From positions 2,537,501 through 2,601,500 of the forward strand of contig NZ_CP051461.1 in NCBI RefSeq assembly GCF_012584515.1: 64,000 nucleotides of DNA, written 5' to 3'. The position numbers were made by a program, and so were the translations under genes. Position 1 is the stretch's first letter, and each line of letters starts with the position of its first letter. The notes under the pieces were generated by a model. It was not told the origin of the DNA and made no database searches. It was given only the letters and a program-made list of their open reading frames with translations. The stretch is from Polaromonas vacuolata (GTDB lineage Bacteria > Pseudomonadota > Gammaproteobacteria > Burkholderiales > Burkholderiaceae_C). Of the stretch, positions 57,225 to 64,000 are shown in pieces.

Positions 57225-57241
57225 CAGAGCCTTAGGCTCTG
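57225..57241. terminator. Hairpin between convergent gntR-type gene and dusA
   Basis: CAGAGCC-TTA-GGCTCTG is a perfect 7-bp stem in the 100-bp gap between the two convergent genes. No T-run is present. Confidence 0.4.
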
Positions 57242-57259
57242 CGCAAAACTCACCCTCCG

Positions 57260-58282
57260 CTAAGCAACGTCAGCCAAAGAATCTTCAGTCGCTGGCAGCG
57301 CATGCGCTAAAGCCATGACCTCAGACGCAGGTAATCCCTTGAGCTTGTGATCACTCCAGACCTGACGCCAGCGCCGCGAGCCCGCTAAGCCATGACGCAG
57401 GCCCAGCATATGGCGCGCAATACTGCTCCAAGGCGTTCCGTGCAGCAAGGCTTCACGCTGCATATAAAGCACCATTTGCTGTTCTATAGACTCACGGGTC
57501 AAATCATTTTCTGCCGCGCCAAAAAATTCATGGTCCCAAGAGGCTAACCAAAAAGGCTGGTGATAAGCCTCACGGCCAATCATCACGCCATCGACTTGTT
57601 GCAGTTGCTCATGCACTTGAGATGTCGTCGTCAAGCCACCATTAACCGCGATAGTGATATTCGGAAAATCACGCTTGAGCTGGTGCACCAATTCATAGCG
57701 CAGCGGTGGTACTTCGCGGTTTTCTTTGGGACTCAAACCTTTGAGCCATGCATTGCGCGCATGGACTATGAAGACTTCACAGCCAGCGCGATTAACCGTG
57801 CCCACAAAGTCGCGCACAAACGCATAACTCTCGTTTTTATCTATGCCAATACGGTGCTTAACCGTCACAGGAATATCCACTACGTCGAGCATGGCTTTGA
57901 CGCCATCGGCCACCAGATCAGGTTCGGCCATCAAGCAAGCACCAAAAGCGCCGCGCTGCACACGCTCACTCGGGCAGCCACAGTTCAGGTTGATTTCCTC
58001 ATAGCCCCATTGCTGACCGAGCACAGCGCAGCGCGCCAGATCAGCCGACTCGCTGCCGCCTAATTGCAAAGCCAGCGGATGTTCCTCAGCATTAAAGTCC
58101 AAATGGCGCGCCACATCGCCATGGATTAAAGCGCCAGTGGTGACCATCTCGGTATAGAGCAGCGCATGACGGCTGAGCAGACGGTGGAAGTAGCGGCAGT
58201 GTTTATCACTCCAATCCATCATGGGCGCAACCGATAAGCGCCAGGGATTTGAATTCACGGTATTTTCTTTTAGCGCTGGCAT
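57260..58282 (-). CDS. dusA: tRNA-dihydrouridine(20/20a) synthase DusA
   Basis: An FMN enzyme that reduces uridine 20/20a in the tRNA D-loop. The 340 residues start with RLSVAPMMDWSDKHCRYFHRLLS, which is typical of DusA, and hold the catalytic-cysteine motif INLNCGCPSERVQRGAFGACLM. Also present are VKHRIGID and VNGGLTTTSQV with phosphate-binding glycines. It is a single gene. Confidence 0.95.
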   Translation of the reverse strand: MPALKENTVNSNPWRLSVAPMMDWSDKHCRYFHRLLSRHALLYTEMVTTGALIHGDVARHLDFNAEEHPLALQLGGSESADLARCAVLGQQWGYEEINLNCGCPSERVQRGAFGACLMAEPDLVADGVKAMLDVVDIPVTVKHRIGIDKNESYAFVRDFVGTVNRAGCEVFIVHARNAWLKGLSPKENREVPPLRYELVHQLKRDFPNITIAVNGGLTTTSQVHEQLQQVDGVMIGREAYHQPFWLASWDHEFFGAAENDLTRESIEQQMVLYMQREALLHGTPWSSIARHMLGLRHGLAGSRRWRQVWSDHKLKGLPASEVMALAHALPATEDSLADVA

Positions 58283-58817
58283 AACTTGTTGAAACTATTC
58301 ATTCACATTGATATTGAGACTTTTAATCTCTGATTTTTCAATAGTCGTTGTATTAAAAGCGGCATGAATTTCACACCACGCAAAAATACAAGCAATTTGA
58401 GATTACAGCACGAGCGCCAAATCACGGTATGACTAGCCCAGAGATAAGCGGCAAAAAGGTTTAAAAGCTGATGCAGACTGCGCGATACGCATTAGCTTGA
58501 TCGCACCGGATATCAGCAAAGCCTAGTGTTTTCATGCGTCATTTCTCATGCCGCGATTTAGCTGTTGTGTAAAACCAAACCAGATAAATAAGCAACGTTT
58601 TATCGCTCCAAAACGTTCAAAAAGCTTTCAATTTTTTCCCCATTAAAAACAAAACGATAAAGATCAAAATAAATAGAAATATTTTGTAAAAAAATCTTTT
58701 TATTGGAGTAAAGTCACCAAAAATAAGCAAAAAATAACAAATACTTACATTTAAAGTAGTCGTAATTAATCAGCAGTTTCGGTCGGTTTATTTTTTATAT
58801 TTAACAGGAGATTCATC
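58283..58817. other. A+T-rich intergenic region before the pilus operon
   Basis: About 535 bp with no supportable gene. The last 200 bp are strikingly A+T-rich (runs of A and T at 58620-58800), consistent with the regulatory region of the pilus operon and perhaps binding of a silencer protein of the H-NS/MvaT kind. AACAGGAG about 9 nt before the first pilin ATG is a good ribosome binding site. No single promoter can be picked with confidence. Confidence 0.55.
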
Positions 58818-59333
58818 ATGAAAAAAGTTATTAACAGCACGTTGGGTCTTTTGACTGCAACCATTTTTTTAAACACGCCGTTACAAGCCGCCACAGTTGG
58901 CAACAGCTTTAACGTATTGGTCAATCTGACCTCTACCTGCATCATTGACTCCACTACCAACACGCTAAATTTTGGAACCTACACAGCATTTGGCAGTGCT
59001 TCTACCTCAACGCCAACAGCCGCCATCAGCTTTAAGTGCACACAAGGCTTTGTCCCTTCTTCCGTAGTGCTTGACACGACTGCTCCACTTGCAATTGCGG
59101 CAGCAGCCGGATTAACAACTACTGGCACGGGCGTGATTGCAGGCTTGCGTTACACATTGACAATGGCAGGAGTTGTGAGCACTACGGGTTCTGCCGCCAC
59201 TACAACTGCAGGTTCGGGCGCTGACATTAAGTCATACACGATATCTGGAAACATGGTGTCTGGTCAGGCGGGCCTTAGCTCCACAGCAACTGTAGCCGCC
59301 ACGCAAACTCGCACACTGACTCTGACTTTTTGA
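58818..59333 (+). CDS. Spore coat U domain pilin (CsuA/B-like major subunit)
   Basis: A 171-residue secreted pilin with a signal peptide (about 1-24, ending LQAA). The SCPU domain is recognisable from FNVLVNLTSTCIIDSTTNTLNFGTY split by the first cysteine, FKCTQG with the second, then YTLTMAG and SGQAGLSSTATV. It ends in an alternating hydrophobic strand (TRTLTLTF), as in subunits assembled by donor-strand exchange. It is rich in Ala, Thr and Ser. It is the first gene of a Csu-type chaperone-usher operon for an archaic pilus used in surface attachment and biofilm formation in Acinetobacter. Confidence 0.88.
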   Translation: MKKVINSTLGLLTATIFLNTPLQAATVGNSFNVLVNLTSTCIIDSTTNTLNFGTYTAFGSASTSTPTAAISFKCTQGFVPSSVVLDTTAPLAIAAAAGLTTTGTGVIAGLRYTLTMAGVVSTTGSAATTTAGSGADIKSYTISGNMVSGQAGLSSTATVAATQTRTLTLTF

Positions 59334-59371
59334 AGTCTTAATACCTGACAAAGATAGAAACGTCGATCACT

Positions 59372-59782
59372 ATGCGCCCCAAGCTTTTGCTAGGTTTCGC
59401 TTTAACGCTGGCGACTGCTAGCTGCTTGGCTGGCAGTGCGAGTAATCTATTAGAGGTCCAGGTCACGCTAAACAACACTTGCATCAGCAGCAGCGCGTTA
59501 TTCGTTGGCAGTGCAGAAGTTAATGTTCGCTGCTCGGGCAATGTTTTTGTCAATATTGCGCAAATTGGGAACCTTGAGCAGGGAGATAACAGTCCCTCTA
59601 GAAGTGACCAATTACTAGCAACTTCAGGTACAGAAGCAACTAGCCGTGCGACTTACCTAGCGCAAACACAAACGCAAGCGAGTAGTTTTTTAGGACAACT
59701 CGGCACGCAGAGAGCACTTCACATCGCTAACTCTGCCAGAGGCGAATTTGCTCCCCCGATTGAAATGATGGTAACTTTTTGA
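59372..59782 (+). CDS. Divergent small SCPU-like pilus subunit
   Basis: A 136-residue secreted protein (signal about 1-20, ending SCLAGS). It keeps the pattern LLEVQVTLNNTCISSSA, a second cysteine in VNVRCSGN and a short terminal beta strand (EMMVTF). It lacks most of the middle of a normal SCPU pilin, so it may be a minor subunit such as CsuA or CsuB in Acinetobacter. Its TGA overlaps the chaperone ATG (TGATG). Assignment rests on operon position and the terminal pattern. Confidence 0.7.
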   Translation: MRPKLLLGFALTLATASCLAGSASNLLEVQVTLNNTCISSSALFVGSAEVNVRCSGNVFVNIAQIGNLEQGDNSPSRSDQLLATSGTEATSRATYLAQTQTQASSFLGQLGTQRALHIANSARGEFAPPIEMMVTF

Positions 59783-60519
59783 TGTCAAATTTTTTGCAGC
59801 ATGTGCGCCTACATCTTTTAAATTGCGCGGTTTTACTAACACTGCTCATGTCTTGGACAGCGTCTAACGCGGGCGTTTTTTCTGTCTCTCCTGTGCGGCT
59901 ATACATGCTGCCAAAAGACCGCGCTATTGCGATAACGCTGACTAACGAAGGCGATACTGCGGTGGCCTTGCAGGCCGACATCAATACTTGGACTCAAAAG
60001 CCCGATGGCACCGACGAGCTGGTACTCACGGAAGATTTAATTTTATCGCCGCCCATCATTAAGCTGCTACCTAAGGCGCGCCAAGTGGTGAGACTTGCCC
60101 GGCTAAATCCGGCAGACGCTAGCCGACAACTGACTTACCGCTTAATCATTCGCGAAGTACCAGAAGCTTTGCCTAGCAACGGTATTCAAGTGCCCTTAGT
60201 GCTGGCTTTTAGCCTGCCGGTTTTTATCACGCCACCCATTGCGAAATACCAAATGGCCTGCAGTACCGTCAGTGTTAAAAGTTCAGTTTTGGATGTACTT
60301 TGCAGCAACACCGGAACGGCTTACACCCAAATACGTGAAGCGGTATTGCTGCGCGGCGAGCAATCCTTAGCCAAGTTTGAAGGCGGCAGTTATGTGTTGC
60401 CGGGCTCTAGCAAGAGTTTTGCGCTTAAAAGTGAAAAATCTTTTTCAGCAGGCCCAGCTGAACTAGTCGTTACGTTCGACGACGGTAAAAAGTTGACCAC
60501 GAATGTCACGTTGCCGTGA
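59782..60519 (+). CDS. Pilus periplasmic chaperone (CsuC-like)
   Basis: A 245-residue PapD-like chaperone. After a signal peptide (ending SNAG), two immunoglobulin-like domains follow: FSVSPVRLYMLPKDRAIAITLTNEGD in domain 1, the subunit-binding strand region ILSPPIIKLLPKARQVVRLAR, and domain 2 ending SAGPAELVVTFDDG. It holds pilin subunits in the periplasm and passes them to the usher. The ATG at 59782 shares a base with the previous stop, so I prefer it to the TTG one codon earlier. Confidence 0.9.
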   Translation: MSNFLQHVRLHLLNCAVLLTLLMSWTASNAGVFSVSPVRLYMLPKDRAIAITLTNEGDTAVALQADINTWTQKPDGTDELVLTEDLILSPPIIKLLPKARQVVRLARLNPADASRQLTYRLIIREVPEALPSNGIQVPLVLAFSLPVFITPPIAKYQMACSTVSVKSSVLDVLCSNTGTAYTQIREAVLLRGEQSLAKFEGGSYVLPGSSKSFALKSEKSFSAGPAELVVTFDDGKKLTTNVTLP

Positions 60520-60528
60520 TCGTTTCAG

Positions 60529-60702
60529 ATGTCAAAAATAACTACCGTACTCCTAACAATAGCGACTGTGTTGGCGTGTGCAGTAACACAGCCCATGCCC
60601 AACTGGCTAGTTTTTAGGGTCAAGAAAACAGTCCTGCGTGACGCTGATGAGCATCTAAGTTTTGCGCAATATTCAACTCACCATCACTTTGATTTTTACT
60701 GA
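60529..60702 (+). CDS. Possible 57-residue secreted small protein between chaperone and usher
   Basis: An ATG at 60529, 9 bp after the chaperone stop, opens a 57-codon frame whose TGA (60700-60702) shares its last base with the usher ATG. This TGATG overlap is the same as at the chaperone start. The product begins MSKITTVLLTIATVLACAV, like a signal peptide or weak lipobox (VLAC), followed by a basic, then His-rich end (HHHFDFY). No ribosome binding site is obvious and I recognise no family. It may be a real small envelope protein or only a translation-coupling leader. Confidence 0.4.
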   Translation: MSKITTVLLTIATVLACAVTQPMPNWLVFRVKKTVLRDADEHLSFAQYSTHHHFDFY

Positions 60703-63079
60703 TGCACGGTTTTTTTGCTGCGTTGGCAATTATTTGCTGCGCTCTGTCTGCGCGAGCCCAAAGCACACCACCCCTTAGTGTTGCGCCAGAGGACGACCAG
60801 ACCAAGGACAACCTCATGCCACTGGACGTATTGATCAACAACACCAAAGGCGGCGTCTGGACGCTGCTAGAGCGCAACGCCAAGCTCTACGCCCCACAAG
60901 AGGCTTTTGAGGAGTGGCGCCTGATTCACGCGGCTAACCCGCAAGGCATAGATTACAAAGGGCAGAAGTGGTTTGCCCTGTCCGACATTCCCGGGTTTGA
61001 AGCACGGCTTAACTATGCAGAGCAATCGGTCAATTTGGTTTTTTCACCCACCGCTTTCAACGCCACTCGCCTGACACAAGAAGTCGCGTCACGCCCCCCC
61101 ATCACCGAATCAATACCGGCCTTGTTTGCCAACTACGACCTTAACTACTCCACCGCTCGCAGCAAAAACTTCGGCAGCGCCGCAGTGACCCGAGACCTTG
61201 GCGCATTAACTGAATTGGGCGCCTCAGGGCAATGGGGCTTGTTAACGAGTAGCTATGTAGCTCGCAACCTGGTGTCGCAAGACCCGGCACTCAGCGCATC
61301 ATGGCGCCGCCTTGAAACGACTTACACGCGTAATTTTCTTGACAAAACCAGTACCCTGCGCCTGGGTGACAGCGCCACGCGCGCGGGCATTTCGGGCCGC
61401 TCGGTTTACTTTGGCGGTGTGCAGTTCAGTCGTAATTTTTTCTTGCAACCGGGCTTTATCACTCAGCCAGTTCCTATCGTCTCAGGTCTGTCGGCCGGCT
61501 CCAGTACGATGGAGCTGTATATAAATAATGCGCTTCGTCAAACGTCGCAAGTACCAGCCGGGCCGTTCAGCATTGACAATTTTCCGTCCCTGACCGGCAG
61601 CGGCGAAGCCAGAGTCGTGATACGCGATATTTTGGGCCGCGAGACCGTCATCACCCAGTCCTTTTTCAGCCATGCCAATTTGCTTGAAGAAAAGCTAAAC
61701 GACTGGAGTTTTGAGCTCGGCGCACTGCGTCAAAATCTAGGCACAAACAATGCCGATTACGGCCCTAAATTTATCTCCGGCCTGTGGCGCAGAGGCTTAA
61801 CTAAAAGCCTTACCGTCGAAGGCCAAGGCGAGTGGTCTGCGGCGCTGCAGCGTACCGGCCTAGGCGCCACTTACACGCTACCCCTGCAAATGCTGGGACA
61901 AACCGCCGTGTCACTAAGTCGCAGCAACTTAGCAGGCAGCGGATACAACTGGCTAGTAAGCGCCGAGCGCAGTAGCTTGCGACATAATTTTTCGGCCAGT
62001 GCCCAAAGTGCATCGCGCGGTTACCGGCAACTCGGTTTAGACACCGCAACGTCTTTGCCGCGTCTACAGACCAGTACCAGCTATAGCTATAACAGTGAGG
62101 AGCTGGGATCGCTAGGCGTAGGCTATACCGGTTTTTCCAACTATGACCTAGGCAAGCTCAACACCGTCAACCTGAGCTACAGCGTGCGCATTGGTCAGCG
62201 CAGCTCACTGACGCTGACAGCGAGCAAACTCAGTGGCATTTCATCCGGTTACTCAGTCGGTGCAGCCTTGTTATTACCGTTTGACAACAAGATCGCAATC
62301 TCTTCAGGCGTGAGCAGCCGTAGTGGCGCGACCGAGAGTTATGTCAACGCCAGCCGGGCTTTAAGTGACGAAACCGGCTGGGGCTGGAGAGCCGCGCTAA
62401 GCAAGCGAGCCAGTGGTGCGTACAGCGAAGGCGGTGCTCATTACCAAGGCGCAAAAGGACAGTTTTCGGCCGATCTGAGTGGCGACCAAAACCAGCAAAA
62501 TATGCGTTTAGGTCTAACCGGAGGGGCGGTAATCGCAGATGGGAAATTTTTTATTTCGCGCCGAGTACAAGACAGTTTTGCCATCGTCGAGGTTCCGGGT
62601 TACGCCAATGTAGGCGTGGGTTTTCAGGGCAGTTCGCTGACCCGAACTGACGCCAACGGCGTGGCGCTACTGCCCCGCCTGCTGCCTTTTCAGCGCAACA
62701 GCGTAAGACTCGACCCAAGCGAGCTACCAATTAGCGCCGAGCTCGATTCAATCGAGCAAGAAGCCGTTCCAGCGCAGCGCAGCGCAGCGCAGTCAAGATT
62801 CGCTTTCCCGTACGCGCAGGTCGCGGCGCTTTGATTCGTATCGTGCTGGATGACGGCGAGCCAGCGCCGGCTAGCGCAGAAATTGAGTTGATTGGCGACA
62901 GCAAAGAATTTTTTGTGGCGCGGCGCGGTGAGGCATTCATCACCGGCCTGCAGACGACTAATCGCTTGCGGCTGAAGTGGAACGAGACCAGTTGCACGTT
63001 TGACGTTGTGCTGCCCGCCGGCAGTCTTGATGACATTCCCCGGCTTGGTCCCTTAGTATGTAGCGGAGTAAAACGATGA
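60702..63079 (+). pseudogene. Pilus outer-membrane usher (CsuD-like), split by frameshift at a 5-bp repeat
   Basis: The usher is the outer-membrane pore that assembles and exports the pilus. The main frame (60702-62834, 710 residues) has a signal peptide, an N-terminal periplasmic domain, the beta-barrel/plug region (e.g. TLRLGDSATRAGISGRSVYFGG) and ends early after PYAQVAAL. The next frame (up to 63079) continues the family C-terminal domain: VKIRFPVRAGRGALIRIVL, then FITGLQTTNRLRLKW and SCTFDVVLP. The switch falls on four copies of AGCGC at 62771-62790. With three copies, one continuous protein of about 790 residues results, the expected usher length. It may be a phase-off state, a mutation or a sequencing error. 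The end overlaps the tip gene (ATGA). Confidence 0.85.
62771..62790 (+). repeat. Pentanucleotide tandem repeat (AGCGC)x4 in the usher gene
   Basis: Four perfect AGCGC units, followed by a partial AG. The unit length is not a multiple of three, so each gain or loss by strand slippage shifts the frame. Codon arithmetic shows that three units (or six) join the two usher parts in frame, while four or five do not. Confidence 0.95.
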
Positions 63080-63987
63080 TTGCTTTTAATACCCTGCGTC
63101 TTGCCTTAGCAGCATTGCTGTGCACCTTCGCATTGCAAGCGCAGGCAGCGATTACTTGCACGTTAACGCCTACTTCGGTCAACATAAATTACGTCAACGG
63201 TCAAACCAGCAATGCCAATACAAGTGGCTCCATCACGATAAATTGCACACGGCTATCAACGGATGTGAACAGTACCAGTTATTTTGTCAGCATTGATTAC
63301 GGAAGCCGCACAAAAAATCCCCGGCAAGTCTTTCGTACCGGTGGAGGCACAGGTGCTTCCGACCAATTAAATATCAGTATTTATCAAAGTGGCAGTACGA
63401 CTAATTGGGCTAACCAAAACAATAACATGGTCAGCGGAACCTTAAATTTTTTCACATCGACCAGCGCAAGCGTGACACTGACCTATGACTTTAGGGTGCC
63501 GTCTGGGTTGACCGGTAACACAGCAGGAATTTTCGACGAGATATTTATCACCAGTTTGCAGTTCACCAATAACGGCGCCATTCAGGCAAGCGCTGCGTTT
63601 ACAACTACCGTGAGCATCACAGCCATGTGCTTCGTAGGCCAAGTAGCCAGTGGAAACACCGCACCAGGTGCAATTTCGCCCTCAAACATGACACTGAACT
63701 ACACCTCCTTTGCAACTGCTGCGCAATCCACGACCATGACATACACCGTCGACTGCACCAAAACCACGCCTTACAGCATGGACTTATCACCCAGCAGCGG
63801 TGTGCTGTTGGGCTTGGCTTATACGGTGCAGTTTGACAACGGTTCGGGGACTAAAACTGGACTGACTGGATCAGGGTTTGCCCAGCCCTACACCGTCACA
63901 GCGGCTATAGCCGCCGGCCAAGCCGGCTTGTGTACGACGACCGCTTGTAGCGCGACGCAGGCCACGACGATTACCGTGACCTACTGA
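63076..63987 (+). CDS. Two-domain SCPU adhesin, probable pilus tip (CsuE-like)
   Basis: A 303-residue secreted protein with a signal peptide (ending LQAQA) and two SCPU domains. The first (about 25-180) begins ITCTLTPTSVNINYVNG. The second (about 190-303) begins AMCFVGQVASGNTAPGAIS and ends with the donor-strand-like TTITVTY. Two-domain subunits at the end of Csu operons form the pilus tip, whose first domain binds hydrophobic surfaces in Acinetobacter CsuE. Its ATG overlaps the usher stop. The gene is complete and ends 13 bp before the window edge. Confidence 0.87.
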   Translation: MIAFNTLRLALAALLCTFALQAQAAITCTLTPTSVNINYVNGQTSNANTSGSITINCTRLSTDVNSTSYFVSIDYGSRTKNPRQVFRTGGGTGASDQLNISIYQSGSTTNWANQNNNMVSGTLNFFTSTSASVTLTYDFRVPSGLTGNTAGIFDEIFITSLQFTNNGAIQASAAFTTTVSITAMCFVGQVASGNTAPGAISPSNMTLNYTSFATAAQSTTMTYTVDCTKTTPYSMDLSPSSGVLLGLAYTVQFDNGSGTKTGLTGSGFAQPYTVTAAIAAGQAGLCTTTACSATQATTITVTY

Positions 63988-64000
63988 CGATTTTTTTGTG

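Noticed and set aside
62831-63079. Separate 82-residue gene starting at TTG 62831
   Set aside because: It is the C-terminal domain of the usher in another frame, with no ribosome binding site of its own; treated as part of the split usher.

Overview
The window is a chromosomal segment of a betaproteobacterium, order Burkholderiales, most likely Comamonadaceae. The gene content and order point there: RimO/PhaR neighbours, the alaA-hom-thrC-mobB and moeA-moaD-moaE blocks, a full isc cluster, polyhydroxyalkanoate (PHA) genes and a methylmalonyl-CoA operon. Base composition by eye is moderate (about half G+C), low for that family. The placement is inference; no rRNA is present to settle it.

Layout. 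1-6.5 kb: tRNA-Leu(CAG), rimO, the PHA regulator phaR, tRNA-Val(GAC), relA and an alpha/beta hydrolase. 6.8-10 kb: 3-hydroxybutyrate dehydrogenase, then a three-lipoprotein operon (CsgG-like, DUF4810, DUF799/GNA1162). 10-27 kb: housekeeping genes, namely an aldehyde dehydrogenase, clpB, molybdenum cofactor genes split by an orphan CHASE3-type histidine kinase, threonine synthesis genes, alaA, an Mth938-like protein, bcp and phoH. 26.9-32.3 kb: two equal-length IS30-family elements in inverted orientation, bracketing a periplasmic catalase, an ankyrin protein and a secreted histidine phosphatase, so the whole looks like a composite transposon carrying a peroxide-defence cassette. 32.4-43.5 kb: DUF2889 protein, tRNA-Val(CAC), dnaQ, the complete iscRSUA-hscBA-fdx cluster with a recognisable IscR site, uvrB and an aromatic aminotransferase. 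43.5-48.2 kb: DOPA-dioxygenase-like protein, an intracellular PHB depolymerase with a histone-like tail and PhaR-type boxes upstream, an RnfB-like ferredoxin, a D-cysteine desulfhydrase/cysteate lyase family enzyme and a degraded Cache-domain gene. 48.5-57.2 kb: propionyl-CoA to succinyl-CoA operon (mutase, MeaB, carboxylase beta and alpha, cupin, epimerase-like VOC protein) with a divergent GntR regulator. 57.3-64 kb: dusA and a Csu-type (spore coat U) chaperone-usher pilus operon.

How the parts connect. PhaR, PhaZ and hydroxybutyrate dehydrogenase form a dispersed PHA turnover set. The methylmalonyl-CoA operon can move propionyl-CoA into the TCA cycle. The isc cluster supplies Fe-S centres to proteins such as RimO and the RnfB-like protein seen here.

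Most notable: the pilus usher is split by a frameshift lying exactly on four tandem copies of the pentanucleotide AGCGC, and losing one copy restores a full-length usher. This is a candidate phase-variation switch for the pilus. Other points of interest are a 57-codon ORF overlapping the usher start, the IS-bracketed catalase cassette, the basic tail on PhaZ, and the Cache-domain relic.
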